Notes: generated by a model from the letters alone, not told the origin. 64,000 nucleotides of DNA from Pseudoalteromonas sp. T1lg23B (GCF_002964665.1 NZ_PQBZ01000034.1:1561388-1625387), one strand, 5' to 3'; numbered from the stretch's first letter, positions 19,157 to 28,610 are shown. Translations and numbers: made by a program.

Positions 19157-19864
19157 ATGAAATTTATCAGCCCTTTGAATAAAGCCACCCTGCTAAAACG
19201 ATATAAACGATTCCTTGTAGACCTGCATTGCCAAGAGCTTGGTGAGTTCACAGTCCATTGTGCCAATACAGGAAAGATGACAGGCTGTGCAGACCCAAAC
19301 TTTAATGCCTACTACTCAACCAGTGACAATCAAAAACGTAAGTACCCACACTCGTTAGAATTAACCCAAAATACCCAAGGTGAACTAATATGTGTCAATA
19401 CGAATCATGCCAATCAGGTCGCTTATGAAGGTATTGAACAAGGCGTGGTGGATGAAGTTACAGGCTACTCCCGCATACTAAGAGAAGTAAAATATGGCCA
19501 AGAAAACAGTCGTATCGACATTATGCTTGAGTCAGACGATAAACCAGCCTGTTACGTCGAGGTAAAGTCCGTTACTTTGCTAGAGGGGGTGCAGGGATAT
19601 TTCCCAGATGCCCAGACACAACGAGGGCAAAAACACATTCGTGAGCTTATTACCTTAAAACAACAAGGAATACGAGCCGTATTATTGTTTGTGGTCATGC
19701 ATGAAGGCATCAATAGTGTTGCACCAGCCGCACACATTGACCCTGAATATGCTAGGCTGCTAACACAAGCCTGCGATGCAGGTGTAGAAGTTATAGCGTA
19801 CAAAGCAGCTATTTCAGAACATGAAATCACCTTAAGTCATCAAGTACCGATTATTATAAGTTGA
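19157..19864 (+). CDS. sfsA: SfsA, DNA/RNA nuclease-like protein
   Basis: About 235 aa. It matches the SfsA family along its length: RYKRFLVDL, VHCANTGKMTGC, KYPHSLELT, and the PD-(D/E)xK-like core with YVEVKSVTLLEG and FPDAQTQRGQKHIREL. Originally named sugar fermentation stimulation protein; the fold indicates a nuclease, and its cellular role is not settled. I chose ATG 19157; an in-frame TTG precedes it directly. In E. coli it also neighbours dksA-gluQ-pcnB. Confidence 0.95.
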   Translation: MKFISPLNKATLLKRYKRFLVDLHCQELGEFTVHCANTGKMTGCADPNFNAYYSTSDNQKRKYPHSLELTQNTQGELICVNTNHANQVAYEGIEQGVVDEVTGYSRILREVKYGQENSRIDIMLESDDKPACYVEVKSVTLLEGVQGYFPDAQTQRGQKHIRELITLKQQGIRAVLLFVVMHEGINSVAPAAHIDPEYARLLTQACDAGVEVIAYKAAISEHEITLSHQVPIIIS

Positions 19865-19960
19865 ATTTTTGAAATACGCCCTTATATCGCAGCTCATTAG
19901 AATTTCGTCTCTAAGACTGAGATGACACAGTGAATGTCATACTAAAAAATGAAAAAATAT

Positions 19961-19996
19961 TTGCTTAGATGGGGAGATTCTGATATTTATAGCCGC
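19961..19996 (+). promoter_or_regulatory. Candidate dksA promoter with GC-rich discriminator
   Basis: TTGCTT (19961-19966), a 17-base spacer and TATTTA (19984-19989), followed at once by a run of G and C (GCCGCCGGCGC). A GC-rich discriminator is the mark of promoters inhibited by ppGpp/DksA, and dksA is known to be autoregulated in E. coli. Seen in sequence; function inferred. Confidence 0.5.
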
Positions 19997-20039
19997 CGGC
20001 GCTAGCTGGGGTAATGTATTAAGGATTTAGGAGAATGCT

Positions 20040-20483
20040 ATGCCAGACCAAAAGAGACTGGGGTTATTGGCTCAAGCCGGTTTAGAACCTTATCAGGAAA
20101 AACCGGGCGAAGAATACATGAATGACGCACAACGTGCGCATTTTAAAGCAATATTAGAAGCATGGCGTAAAGACCTACGTAACGAAGTAGATCGTACTAA
20201 AACGCATATGCAAGATGAAGCGGCAAACTTTCCTGATCCTGTTGACCGTGCAGCACAAGAAGAAGAGTTTTCTCTAGAGCTACGTACGCGCGACCGTGAG
20301 CGCAAGCTGATCAAGAAAATTGAAAAAACACTGCAACTTATTGAAGACGATGACTTTGGTTACTGTGAATCATGCGGTATCGAAATTGGCATTCGTCGTT
20401 TGGAAGCTCGTCCAACAGCCGACTTATGTGTTGACTGTAAAACACTGGCTGAAATTAAAGAAAAGCAAAACGGCCGAGGCTAA
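20040..20483 (+). CDS. dksA: DksA, RNA polymerase-binding transcription factor
   Basis: 147 aa. The coiled coil carries the tip motif FPDPVDRA with the two functional aspartates, and the C-terminal zinc finger has four cysteines (CESC and CVDC, 18 residues between the pairs). It inserts into the RNA polymerase secondary channel and, with ppGpp, mediates the stringent response. The ATG at 20040 has TAGGAGA upstream. First gene of dksA-gluQ-pcnB-folK-panB-panC. Confidence 0.97.
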   Translation: MPDQKRLGLLAQAGLEPYQEKPGEEYMNDAQRAHFKAILEAWRKDLRNEVDRTKTHMQDEAANFPDPVDRAAQEEEFSLELRTRDRERKLIKKIEKTLQLIEDDDFGYCESCGIEIGIRRLEARPTADLCVDCKTLAEIKEKQNGRG

Positions 20484-20495
20484 TCTCAGCCAGTT

Positions 20496-21401
20496 ATGCT
20501 CACCCCAGCATTATCCAATCAAGGGAGCTATCGAGGCCGATTTGCTCCCTCGCCTTCTGGCCCCCTACACTTTGGCTCACTCGTCGCAGCCCTAGGCAGC
20601 TTTCTCGCAGCCAAAAGTCAACAAGGCAAGTGGTTAGTACGCATTGAAGACATAGATACCCCCAGAGTTGTTCAAGGCGCTGATAGTGATATTTTACATA
20701 CACTTGAGGCTTACGGTTTACATTGGGACGAAACCGTCGTTTATCAAAGCCAGCGACATGCTCTTTATCAAGACGTGCAAAATGACCTGCAAAGCCAAGG
20801 CTTAGTTTATGCCTGTCAATGTACGCGCAGAGAAATTAAACAACGCGGTGGCTTTTACGACAACCACTGCCGAACACTTAATCTGCCTTTTGCCCACAAC
20901 GCACTGCGTCTACAACAGAACTTTCCTGTGAATTCCTTTACCGACCAAATCCAAGGACTCGTTAATATTCCAAACAACATTGCTCGGGAAGACTACATTA
21001 TCAAACGCAGAGATGGACTGTACGCATACCAACTGGTTGTGGTACTTGATGATATCGATCAGCAAATCACGCACGTCGTTCGAGGTGCAGATTTATTAGA
21101 ACCGACAGCACGTCAACTGGGACTTTTTAAACAGTTACAACACCCTGCGCCTCAGTATGCTCACCTTCCTTTAGTTGTGAGCGAACCAGGACTGAAACTG
21201 TCCAAACAAAACCATGCACCAGCAATTAACAAGCAAGACCCTATCCCCGCAACACTTGCAGCCTTACGATTTTTAGGACTTACTCCCCCACCAGAGGCTG
21301 AGTTTGCCAGTATAGTAGACGTCCTAAACTGGGCTATCGAATCATTTTCACTACACAAGATATCAAAAGTAACAGAAAAACCACTGAGTGATGCATATTG
21401 A
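20496..21401 (+). CDS. gluQ: Glutamyl-Q tRNA(Asp) synthetase
   Basis: 301 aa GluRS-like enzyme without an anticodon-binding domain; it attaches glutamate to queuosine-34 of tRNA-Asp. The class I HIGH-type motif is PSGPLHFGSL (about residues 17-26), the zinc site is CQCTRREIKQRGGFYDNHC and the KMSKS-type motif is KLSKQ. It follows dksA by 12 bases, the usual arrangement. Confidence 0.96.
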   Translation: MLTPALSNQGSYRGRFAPSPSGPLHFGSLVAALGSFLAAKSQQGKWLVRIEDIDTPRVVQGADSDILHTLEAYGLHWDETVVYQSQRHALYQDVQNDLQSQGLVYACQCTRREIKQRGGFYDNHCRTLNLPFAHNALRLQQNFPVNSFTDQIQGLVNIPNNIAREDYIIKRRDGLYAYQLVVVLDDIDQQITHVVRGADLLEPTARQLGLFKQLQHPAPQYAHLPLVVSEPGLKLSKQNHAPAINKQDPIPATLAALRFLGLTPPPEAEFASIVDVLNWAIESFSLHKISKVTEKPLSDAY

Positions 21402-21455
21402 TACAACAATATTTGGAGCCGTAACTTAATTTTTTGCTGTCACTGGTATATTATA

Positions 21456-21474
21456 GCGAACCTTGTAGGTTCGC
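21456..21474 (+). promoter_or_regulatory. Stem-loop upstream of pcnB
   Basis: Perfect 7-bp inverted repeat GCGAACC / GGTTCGC with a TTGTA loop, about 50 bases upstream of the pcnB start. There is no T-tract, so it is not an ordinary terminator; it could be an operator or a leader hairpin. Confidence 0.4.
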
Positions 21475-21511
21475 CTGCGTTATGAACGATTTCTGGCATA
21501 TACACTGTTTT

Positions 21512-21526
21512 AGGAGACGGGTTATT
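21512..21526 (+). promoter_or_regulatory. pcnB Shine-Dalgarno and AUU start
   Basis: AGGAG (21512-21516), seven bases, then ATT (21524-21526). No ATG, GTG or TTG lies at a suitable distance from this strong ribosome-binding site. E. coli pcnB is known to start at AUU. Confidence 0.65.
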
Positions 21527-22909
21527 ATTTCTAAGCTATTTAAATTTTGCAGGCAATTGGTTGGCCAAAATAATTCACAGGCAGCGCCAATAACCTGCAC
21601 TGAGCCAAATTTGATCCCGCGTAGTGAACACAGTATTTCGCGCAAACAATTTAGCCCAAATGCAATCAAAGTACTCTATCGTCTAAAAGATGGCGGTTAC
21701 GATGCCTATTTGGTAGGTGGTTGTATTCGAGATATCTTGTTAGGCATCGAACCTAAAGACTTTGATGTTGTGACTAACGCGACACCGGAGCAAGTTAAAA
21801 AGTTATTTCGTAACTGCCGCTTAATCGGTCGCCGATTTAGGTTGGCACATATTGTTTTTGGTCGCGAGATTATCGAAGTCGCTACTATGCGTGGCCACCA
21901 CCTAGGCCAAGACGGCAAAAATCCGATCAGTCAATCCAGTGAACATGGACAACTTCTCAGAGACAACGTGTATGGCACAATTGAAGAGGATGCTGAACGC
22001 CGTGACTTCTCTATCAATGCGCTCTATTACTCGGTTAAAGATTTTACTATTCATGATTTTGCCAATGGCATGCAGGCCATCAAAGAACGTAAGATTGAAC
22101 TGATAGGTGACCCTGAAACGCGTTATCGTGAAGATCCCGTTCGTATGCTACGCGCCGTGCGCTTTGCTACCAAATTGGATATGCATATTGCACCAGCAAC
22201 CAAAGCCCCAATAAAAGAGCTGGCTGGATTGCTAAGCAATATTCCTGCTGCACGATTATTTGAAGAAACTTTGAAACTTTTTTTAAATGGTAAAGCCGAG
22301 CAGAACTTTCATATGCTGCGTGAGTTTGGCCTGTTTAAACAGCTTTTCCCTGCGTTAGATGAAATCATCGAACAAAGTGAAACAGGCTTTGAACAACGTT
22401 TTATCGCACAAATGTTTGCAAATACAGACCTACGTATTAACGCAGATAAGAAAGTCACTCCCGCATTTGTATACGCGGCGTTACTTTGGTTTCCATTGTT
22501 AAAACGAAGCGAGCAACTGCAACAACAACAGCAGCTACCGGTATTTGATGCCTTTGCTCAGGCAATGAATCAGGTGCTTGGTGAAAATGCTCAGCATATT
22601 GCCGTGCCTAAACGTTTTACACTGGGTGCGAGAGATATCTGGCATATTCAAATGCGTCTAGACAAACGTAGTGGACAACGCGCTTATCGCCTTAGCCAAC
22701 AGCCTCGATTTAAAGCCGCTTATGACTTTTTATTGTTACGTGTTGAAAGTGGAGAGCAAGAACAACAAGCGCTGGCTGATTGGTGGACCAACTATTTACA
22801 GCAAGATATCAATGGTCAAAAAGAAATGGTTCGCACGCTATCTTCTCAAGATTCTGGAAAACCTAGACGTCGTCATCGTAGAAAACCAAAGAAGAAGTCA
22901 CCTGAATAA
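21524..22909 (+). CDS. pcnB: Poly(A) polymerase I, probable AUU start
   Basis: About 461 aa nucleotidyltransferase that adds 3' poly(A) tails and so promotes RNA decay. The core has the LVGGCIRDILLG and KDFDVVTNATPEQVKKLF motifs, RRFRLAHI, EEDAERRDFSINALYY and RYREDPVRMLRAVRFA, and a very basic C-terminal tail (KPRRRHRRKPKKK). Starting at ATT 21524 gives M-ISKLFKFCRQ, which matches the E. coli N-terminal layout residue for residue (FCR at positions 8-10). In-frame alternatives are ATG 21482, with no good ribosome-binding site, and TTG 21434. The stop overlaps the folK start by one base. Confidence 0.93.
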   Translation: MISKLFKFCRQLVGQNNSQAAPITCTEPNLIPRSEHSISRKQFSPNAIKVLYRLKDGGYDAYLVGGCIRDILLGIEPKDFDVVTNATPEQVKKLFRNCRLIGRRFRLAHIVFGREIIEVATMRGHHLGQDGKNPISQSSEHGQLLRDNVYGTIEEDAERRDFSINALYYSVKDFTIHDFANGMQAIKERKIELIGDPETRYREDPVRMLRAVRFATKLDMHIAPATKAPIKELAGLLSNIPAARLFEETLKLFLNGKAEQNFHMLREFGLFKQLFPALDEIIEQSETGFEQRFIAQMFANTDLRINADKKVTPAFVYAALLWFPLLKRSEQLQQQQQLPVFDAFAQAMNQVLGENAQHIAVPKRFTLGARDIWHIQMRLDKRSGQRAYRLSQQPRFKAAYDFLLLRVESGEQEQQALADWWTNYLQQDINGQKEMVRTLSSQDSGKPRRRHRRKPKKKSPE

Positions 22910-23391
22910 TGGAAACAGTTTTTATTGGCTTAGGTGCAAACCTTAACGATCCGACGTCACAGCTAAGAAATGCGCTCCGCGCGCTGGAGACTTTGCCCAA
23001 AAGCCATTTAGTGTGTAGCTCACGCTTGTACGGTTCAAAGCCGATGGGTCCTCAGGACCAACCCGATTATATTAATGGGGTCGCGTGTATACATACAGAG
23101 CTTACACCTGAGGCCCTGTTAGATGCGCTACAAACCATAGAGCTGGAACAAGGTCGCGTGCGTAAAGACGAGCGCTGGGGTCCAAGGACTCTCGACTTAG
23201 ATATTTTACTTTTTGGTAATGAAGTGATCCAAACTCCGCGTTTAACCGTGCCACATTATGGATTATGTGACAGAGAGTTTGTGGTTTATCCGTTGTTAGA
23301 AATCGCGCCTGAGTTAGTGCTACCCAACGGTATGAAATTAGCAGATATCTGTACACAATTACCTTTAAACGACTTAACCCCAATAGAATAA
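22909..23391 (+). CDS. folK: 6-hydroxymethyl-7,8-dihydropterin pyrophosphokinase
   Basis: 160 aa HPPK of folate synthesis; transfers pyrophosphate from ATP to hydroxymethyl-dihydropterin. Motifs: GLGANLNDP at the start, GPQDQPDYINGV, and the signature RWGPRTLDLDILLFG with the Mg-binding aspartates. Starts at TAATG overlap with pcnB. pcnB-folK-panBC is a standard order. Confidence 0.97.
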   Translation: METVFIGLGANLNDPTSQLRNALRALETLPKSHLVCSSRLYGSKPMGPQDQPDYINGVACIHTELTPEALLDALQTIELEQGRVRKDERWGPRTLDLDILLFGNEVIQTPRLTVPHYGLCDREFVVYPLLEIAPELVLPNGMKLADICTQLPLNDLTPIE

Positions 23392-23418
23392 TAAACACAT
23401 TCCATCAAGAGGACTGAA

Positions 23419-24213
23419 ATGGCTAAAGTAACCGTATCGACACTGGCAAAAATGAAACGAGAGCACAATAAAATCACCGCGCTAACCGCCTATGATGCGA
23501 GCTTTGCGAAGTTATTTGATGATAATGGTGTTGACGTTGTATTGGTTGGTGACTCATTAGGAATGGTACTTCAAGGTGCAGATGATACATTGGCTGTAAC
23601 CAATAGCGATATCGCGTACCACACTCGTTGTGTTAGAGCAGGAAGTAAAGAGCTATTCGTTGTCGCTGATATGCCGTTTATGACTTATGCCAATCCTACA
23701 CAAGCTTGTGAAAACGCTGCGGAACTGATGAGAGCTGGTGCCAATATGGTGAAACTTGAAGGCGGTGAATGGTTATTAGACAGTATTAAGGCTCTCACCC
23801 AACAAGGGATCCCTGTTTGTGGACATTTAGGTCTTACTCCTCAGTCTGTGCACGTTTTTGGTGGCTTTAAAATCCAAGGCCGTGGTGATGAACAAGCAGA
23901 GCGAATGATTGCGGATGCCAAGGCGCTTGAAAAGGCAGGTGCCCAGTTACTGGTGGTTGAATGTATCCCTGCAACCCTAGCTAAACGTATCTCACAAGCA
24001 TTAACTATTCCAGTCATTGGGATTGGCGCAGGCAAAGACACCGATGGACAAATTTTGGTGATGCATGATTTAGTCGGTATTTCAGCAGGCTATATTCCTA
24101 AGTTTTCAAAGAACTTTTTAGCCGAAACAGGCAATATGCCAGATGCGGTTAAAAAATACTGCCAAGACGTTAAGTCTGGCGCTTTCCCAACTTCTGAACA
24201 TGAGTTTAATTAA
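23419..24213 (+). CDS. panB: Ketopantoate hydroxymethyltransferase
   Basis: 264 aa PanB; transfers a hydroxymethyl group from 5,10-methylene-THF to alpha-ketoisovalerate, the first committed step of pantothenate synthesis. Visible motifs: [39 protein letters not shown] and the [11 protein letters not shown] stretch. The stop overlaps the panC start (TAATG). Its folate cofactor links it to folK upstream. Confidence 0.97.
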   Translation: MAKVTVSTLAKMKREHNKITALTAYDASFAKLFDDNGVDVVLVGDSLGMVLQGADDTLAVTNSDIAYHTRCVRAGSKELFVVADMPFMTYANPTQACENAAELMRAGANMVKLEGGEWLLDSIKALTQQGIPVCGHLGLTPQSVHVFGGFKIQGRGDEQAERMIADAKALEKAGAQLLVVECIPATLAKRISQALTIPVIGIGAGKDTDGQILVMHDLVGISAGYIPKFSKNFLAETGNMPDAVKKYCQDVKSGAFPTSEHEFN

Positions 24214-25061
24214 TGCAATCCGTTTCTGAAATTAAATCATTACGTAGTCAAATTAAGGCGTGGCGACAACAAGGCTTGAGTATTGCATTTGTGCCAACTA
24301 TGGGAAACCTGCACAACGGCCATTTTTCTTTGGTTGAAAAAGCGAAAACCCTAGCAGATAAAGTTGTAGTGAGCATCTTTGTCAATCCGATGCAATTTGG
24401 TGCATCAGAGGATTTAGACAGCTACCCAAGAACATTGGATGAAGATAAAAGAGGTTTGGCTAACTTTGGTGCCGATTTGGTCTTCACACCCAGTGTCGAA
24501 GCGATTTATCCAAATGGCTTGGAAGCGCAAAGTTATGTAGACGTCCCTGGTGTCTCTATGGGTTATTGTGGTGGCGCTCGTCCAGGACACTTCAAAGGCG
24601 TTGCCACGGTCGTTACTAAACTATTCAATATGGTCCAACCGGACTTTGCCTGCTTTGGTGAAAAAGACTATCAGCAACTGCAAGTGATCAAAACGATGGT
24701 CCGAGATCTATCTATTCCGATCGAAATAGTGGGTGTTCCTACACAGCGCGAAGTAAGCGGATTAGCGATGAGTTCTCGTAATGGATATTTAACCAGTGAT
24801 GAAAAAGATACCGCAAAGATCCTGTTTCAAACTCTTAGCAATGCCGCTAAAACGCTTGAATCTGGTAATAAAGATTTTGCTGAAATTGAGCAACAAGCGA
24901 AAACAAATTTGCTTGAAAATGGCTTAACTCCTGATTACTTTGCAATCGCCAATGCCATCACCCTAAAACCTGCTAAACTGGATGATCAACAACTTGTCAT
25001 ACTAGCGGCTGCATTTTTAGGTAAAGTAAGACTTATTGATAATTTGCAGGTCAGCCTTTAA
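24213..25061 (+). CDS. panC: Pantothenate synthetase
   Basis: 282 aa ATP-dependent ligase joining pantoate and beta-alanine. Motifs: [16 protein letters not shown] (HIGH-type), [31 protein letters not shown] and AMSSRNGYL. Co-translated with panB. No panD is visible in the window. Confidence 0.97.
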   Translation: MQSVSEIKSLRSQIKAWRQQGLSIAFVPTMGNLHNGHFSLVEKAKTLADKVVVSIFVNPMQFGASEDLDSYPRTLDEDKRGLANFGADLVFTPSVEAIYPNGLEAQSYVDVPGVSMGYCGGARPGHFKGVATVVTKLFNMVQPDFACFGEKDYQQLQVIKTMVRDLSIPIEIVGVPTQREVSGLAMSSRNGYLTSDEKDTAKILFQTLSNAAKTLESGNKDFAEIEQQAKTNLLENGLTPDYFAIANAITLKPAKLDDQQLVILAAAFLGKVRLIDNLQVSL

Positions 25062-25074
25062 AAAAGGAAATGCC

Positions 25075-25308
25075 ATGAAGGTACTCTCTGCTGTTATAAC
25101 GCTGCTACTAGTCAGCGGCTGTCAAACGAACACCTCTGCTGAGCTCAATGCATGTGCTCAGCAAAACTTTCAATGCGAAGCACAGTGCGAACGTGCAGCC
25201 CCCAAAGGCAGCTTATCCGCTCAAGTTTGCAGTGGTGAATGTACCGATGAATTTAATCGCTGTAAATCCCAAATAGAGCAACTTACCAAGCGAAATAATG
25301 TGTTATAA
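25075..25308 (+). CDS. Small cysteine-rich lipoprotein
   Basis: 77 aa. A short signal peptide ends in the lipobox LVSGC (Cys17), so it is probably an outer- or inner-membrane lipoprotein. The mature part holds six more cysteines in a CxxxC-rich pattern (NACAQQNFQCEAQCERA, CSGECTDEFNRC), suggesting paired helices locked by disulfides. The ATG at 25075 has AAAGGAA upstream, 13 bases behind panC. I do not recognise a characterised family; the link to panC looks like read-through transcription rather than function. Confidence 0.75.
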   Translation: MKVLSAVITLLLVSGCQTNTSAELNACAQQNFQCEAQCERAAPKGSLSAQVCSGECTDEFNRCKSQIEQLTKRNNVL

Positions 25309-25386
25309 ATTCAAATCCAACAGCTGCTATTGAGTCACTGTTTCGGATTTAATGGCATCACCATCGTCAGTCTTTAAAGATACAAA

Positions 25387-25410
25387 AACGGCCCCTCTAG
25401 AGGGGCCGTT
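25387..25410. terminator. Terminator between lipoprotein gene and pstS
   Basis: A 24-base perfect palindrome (arms AACGGCCCCTCT / AGAGGGGCCGTT). On the minus strand it is followed by TTTTTGT, making it a good pstS terminator; on the plus strand the T-tract is poor. Confidence 0.85.
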
Positions 25411-25456
25411 CTATATGAGCACATCCTCAGTCTACATCAGACTGCAATGAGCTAAT

Positions 25457-26425
25457 TTATAGCAGTCCTAACTTCTTAAGTTCTGCAGTAGCCATGTTAG
25501 AAGATAGCGGAACATAGCCATCTTTTTCTACGATCTTCTGACCATCTTGTGACAACACCATTTTCAAAAACTCAGCTTCAATCGGTGCTAACGGCTTATT
25601 TGGATGCTTATTTACGTATAAGTATAAAAAGCGTGAAAGTGGGTACTTACCTTGAGCAACATTCTCTAAGGTTGCATCAACATAGTTAGTGCCTTTTTTC
25701 GCTAGCGGTACAGTACGTACACCAGACGTTTTATAACCAATACCCGAGTAACCAATCGCATTTACTGATGATGAGATTGATTGTACAACAGACGCAGAAC
25801 CAGGCTGTTCATTTACGTTGTTACGGAAGTCACCTTTACAAAGGGCTTTCTTTTTAAAATAACCGTATGTACCTGACACTGAGTTACGACCATATAGCTG
25901 TACGTCTTTCGCCGCCCAGTCACCCGTCAAGCCAACATCACTCCAACGAGTCACTTCTTCTGTTGCACCACATTTACGTGTTGAAGAGAAAATCGCATCA
26001 ACCTGATCGATACGTAAGCCTTCAATTGGGTTATCTTTGTGTACAAATACAGCAAGGGCATCGATTGCTACACGTACTTCTGTAGGCTTATATCCATAAC
26101 GTTTTTCAAATGCTTCGATTTCTTTAGATTTCATTTTACGGCTCATAGGGCCGAAGTTTGCAGTTGCTTCAGTTAATGCTGGTGGCGCAGTTGAAGAACC
26201 CGCTGCTTGAATTTGGATATTTACATTTGGGTAGATACGTTTATATTCTTCCGCCCAAAACGTCATCATATTTGCAAGCGTATCTGACCCCACAGAAGAG
26301 AAGTTACCTGAGATCCCGCTGGTTTTATTGTACTCTGGAAGGTTTTTATCCAACGCAGAAACTTGTGTTGAAACTAAGGTTGTTACAGCCACACCCATTG
26401 CGGCAACTAAGCTTTTAAATTTCAT
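25457..26425 (-). CDS. pstS: PstS, phosphate ABC transporter substrate-binding protein
   Basis: 322 aa with a signal peptide (to about residue 24, VSA). Phosphate-binding motifs include [22 protein letters not shown] and [12 protein letters not shown]. Periplasmic phosphate receptor for PstCAB, whose genes are not in this window. Length is toward the long PstS type common in marine gammaproteobacteria. It lies directly behind phoBR, with Pho half-sites in the end of phoR immediately upstream. Confidence 0.94.
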   Translation of the reverse strand: MKFKSLVAAMGVAVTTLVSTQVSALDKNLPEYNKTSGISGNFSSVGSDTLANMMTFWAEEYKRIYPNVNIQIQAAGSSTAPPALTEATANFGPMSRKMKSKEIEAFEKRYGYKPTEVRVAIDALAVFVHKDNPIEGLRIDQVDAIFSSTRKCGATEEVTRWSDVGLTGDWAAKDVQLYGRNSVSGTYGYFKKKALCKGDFRNNVNEQPGSASVVQSISSSVNAIGYSGIGYKTSGVRTVPLAKKGTNYVDATLENVAQGKYPLSRFLYLYVNKHPNKPLAPIEAEFLKMVLSQDGQKIVEKDGYVPLSSNMATAELKKLGLL

Positions 26426-26484
26426 TGGGGTTACTCCAATTGTTCGTCCCAGTTAAATAACGCAGACTATTTTGCAGTCATTCA

Positions 26485-26522
26485 ATGACAGAAAAATTAC
26501 TCTTAAATGACACTTTTGTGAC
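26485..26522 (-). promoter_or_regulatory. Pho-box array upstream of pstS
   Basis: On the minus strand four PhoB half-sites, GTCAC, GTCAT, GTAAT and GTCAT, begin at exact 11-bp intervals (plus-strand copies at 26518, 26507, 26496 and 26485). Eleven bp is the known direct-repeat period of Pho boxes (CTGTCAT-N4). The array spans the phoR stop codon. CAAAAT about 11 bases downstream is a possible -10. Confidence 0.75.
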
Positions 26523-27834
26523 TTTCACTGGTTGTCATAAAAACCAGTTTGTTTTTGGGAAATGCAAATGAAAAACATGACCCTTCACCCAAAGTACTTG
26601 ATATTTCGAGCGCAGAATCATGACGCGTAAGAACATGCTTGGTAATAGCAAGGCCTAAACCGGAACCTCCAGTTTTACGACTACGCGCTTTATCTACCCG
26701 ATAAAAACGCTCAGTGAGTCGATGAATATGCTCAGGTGCAATGCCATCGCCATTATCGATCACTGAAAATCTTGGCTTTCCATCTTTATCATATTGCCAG
26801 TTCACCTCAACATGACCGTTCGATTTGGTGTAATGAATAGCATTAAAAACCAAATTGGAGAATGCACTTCGCAGTTCATCGGCTGAACCAACAATATCCA
26901 GTGACGCGTCCACATTGAAGGTAAGTTGATGATGCTTCTCTTGATTGAGCGATTTCGCTTCCGTTTCGATCAACGACAGCATCGCAGGCACATCCACAGG
27001 TTTATCTTTGTCTTGCTTACGAGCGCTCTCTATACGTGATAATGACAACAATTGGTTCACCAAGCTATCCATACGCTTGCACTGTTCAATCATCGTAAAA
27101 TGGGCTTTATTCCACATATGTGGCGGTGGTAGATTGTCACTGTCGAGCATTTCGAGATAGCCGGTGACAACTGTCAAAGGTGTTCTTAGCTCATGTGATA
27201 CGTTCGCGACAAAGTCTTTACGCATTTGCTCCAACTGCTTTAATCGTGTGATGTCACGCACTACCATCATTAATTGCTCAGCATAGGGCATCACCCTGAA
27301 TTCCAGCACTTGCTCACTAACATGTCCAGAATCGAGCTCAAGTGGCTCATCAAACTTTTGGCCTTGCATGTATTTTACGAATTTCGGATCGCGAATTAAA
27401 TTATCTAAACGCTGCCCATGGTCCGTAGGCCACTGCAAACCAAGCACCTTTAGCGCTAATTGGTTGCACCAAACTATGCTTAAATCTTGCTGTAATACCA
27501 CCACGGCATCTGGCACAGCCTCCGCACCTTCACGAAAGCGACGGATTAATTCGGCCAACTCGTTGCGTTTTTTTCGGTTTCGGTGTTGTAAGTGGTAGAT
27601 CCCTTCAAAGATCTGCTCCCATGCCCCATCCCCTTCAGGTGGGTTAAAACTACGTTGGTTGAGCAACCAGTCACTGAGACGATATAGCTGGTGGTAATGC
27701 CACAATAACAAAGATATGGAACCAATGAATAGCAGAACGAAGGGGGCTCCGATCAGAATACCAATCAAAGTTAAAGGCAAAAAATACAAAAACAGGCGTT
27801 TAAACAACGCCTGTTTATTTATCACTCGGTACAT
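26503..27834 (-). CDS. phoR: PhoR, phosphate-regulon sensor histidine kinase
   Basis: 443 aa inner-membrane kinase: two N-terminal hydrophobic segments (about residues 13-45), a linker, PAS domain (about 95-190; VPDAVVVLQQDLSIVWCNQLAL), HisKA with FVANVSHELRTPLTVVTGYLEML, and HATPase with DNGDGI and GGSGLGLAITKH. It lacks a periplasmic sensor domain, as all PhoR do, and senses phosphate through PstSCAB-PhoU. Codons 6-15 encode a strong hairpin with a T-rich tail. Confidence 0.95.
   Translation of the reverse strand: MYRVINKQALFKRLFLYFLPLTLIGILIGAPFVLLFIGSISLLLWHYHQLYRLSDWLLNQRSFNPPEGDGAWEQIFEGIYHLQHRNRKKRNELAELIRRFREGAEAVPDAVVVLQQDLSIVWCNQLALKVLGLQWPTDHGQRLDNLIRDPKFVKYMQGQKFDEPLELDSGHVSEQVLEFRVMPYAEQLMMVVRDITRLKQLEQMRKDFVANVSHELRTPLTVVTGYLEMLDSDNLPPPHMWNKAHFTMIEQCKRMDSLVNQLLSLSRIESARKQDKDKPVDVPAMLSLIETEAKSLNQEKHHQLTFNVDASLDIVGSADELRSAFSNLVFNAIHYTKSNGHVEVNWQYDKDGKPRFSVIDNGDGIAPEHIHRLTERFYRVDKARSRKTGGSGLGLAITKHVLTRHDSALEISSTLGEGSCFSFAFPKNKLVFMTTSESHKSVI
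27774..27816 (-). terminator. Terminator-like hairpin inside the start of phoR
   Basis: Perfect 11-bp inverted repeat (AAACAGGCGTT / AACGCCTGTTT on the minus strand, 5-base loop) at 27790-27816, followed in the direction of phoR transcription by TTTTTGTATTTTTT. It has the form of an intrinsic terminator but lies in coding sequence, 18 bases after the start codon. It could attenuate phoR relative to phoB; that is inference. Confidence 0.45.
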
Positions 27835-27870
27835 ATATGATGGTATCCCAACACTACTACGCTAACGTAT

Positions 27871-28560
27871 TTATAGCTTGCTAGAAAAACGATAGCCAGC
27901 TCCACGTACCGTTTGTACTAACCTATCGTGACCCAATGGTGCAATAGCTTTACGCAAACGACGGATATGTACATCCACCGTTCTATCTTCAACGTATACA
28001 TTAGTGCCCCAAACATGATCTAGTAATTGCTCACGACTGTATACGCGCTCAGGGTGGGTCATAAAAAAGTGTAATAATCGAAACTCGGTTGGTCCCATAT
28101 CAAGTTCACTGCCGGCAGATGTTACTCGGTGTGAAATTGGATCTAAGCGCAAGCCATGCACTTCAATCGCCTCTTCTAGTGATGTTGGTGATACACGACG
28201 GATCACCGCTTTGATCCTTGCCATCAATTCTTTCGGAGAGAAAGGCTTAGTAACATAATCATCTGCGCCAACTTCTAATCCCTTAACTTTGTCTTCTTCT
28301 TCTCCACGAGCAGTCAACATGATGATGGGGATCTGACGTGTATATTCGCTTTGCTTAAATTTTTTAGCAATTTGAATACCACTGCCACCAGGTAGCATCC
28401 AGTCAAGTAACACCATATCAGGGTATGGTTCTACCATCGCGGCTATCGCCGAATCATAATCCTCAGCTTCAATTGCTTGAAAACCATTTTGCTCTAAAAC
28501 AAATACCAGCATTTCTCTGATAGGTGCTTCATCATCAACTACAAGTACTTTACGTGACAT
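27871..28560 (-). CDS. phoB: PhoB, phosphate-regulon response regulator
   Basis: 229 aa OmpR-type regulator: receiver domain starting RKVLVVDDE, phospho-Asp in [11 protein letters not shown], Lys in DDYVTKPFS, and winged helix with [31 protein letters not shown] and [11 protein letters not shown], which is typical PhoB. I start at the ATG at 28560; in-frame ATGs at 28578 and 28596 are possible. A Pho box lies 50 bases upstream, consistent with autoregulation. Confidence 0.95.
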   Translation of the reverse strand: MSRKVLVVDDEAPIREMLVFVLEQNGFQAIEAEDYDSAIAAMVEPYPDMVLLDWMLPGGSGIQIAKKFKQSEYTRQIPIIMLTARGEEEDKVKGLEVGADDYVTKPFSPKELMARIKAVIRRVSPTSLEEAIEVHGLRLDPISHRVTSAGSELDMGPTEFRLLHFFMTHPERVYSREQLLDHVWGTNVYVEDRTVDVHIRRLRKAIAPLGHDRLVQTVRGAGYRFSSKL

Positions 28561-28610
28561 CCCAATGTTCTCTTTCATTACCGAAGTTGTTGTCATTATT
28601 ATGACTTAGT

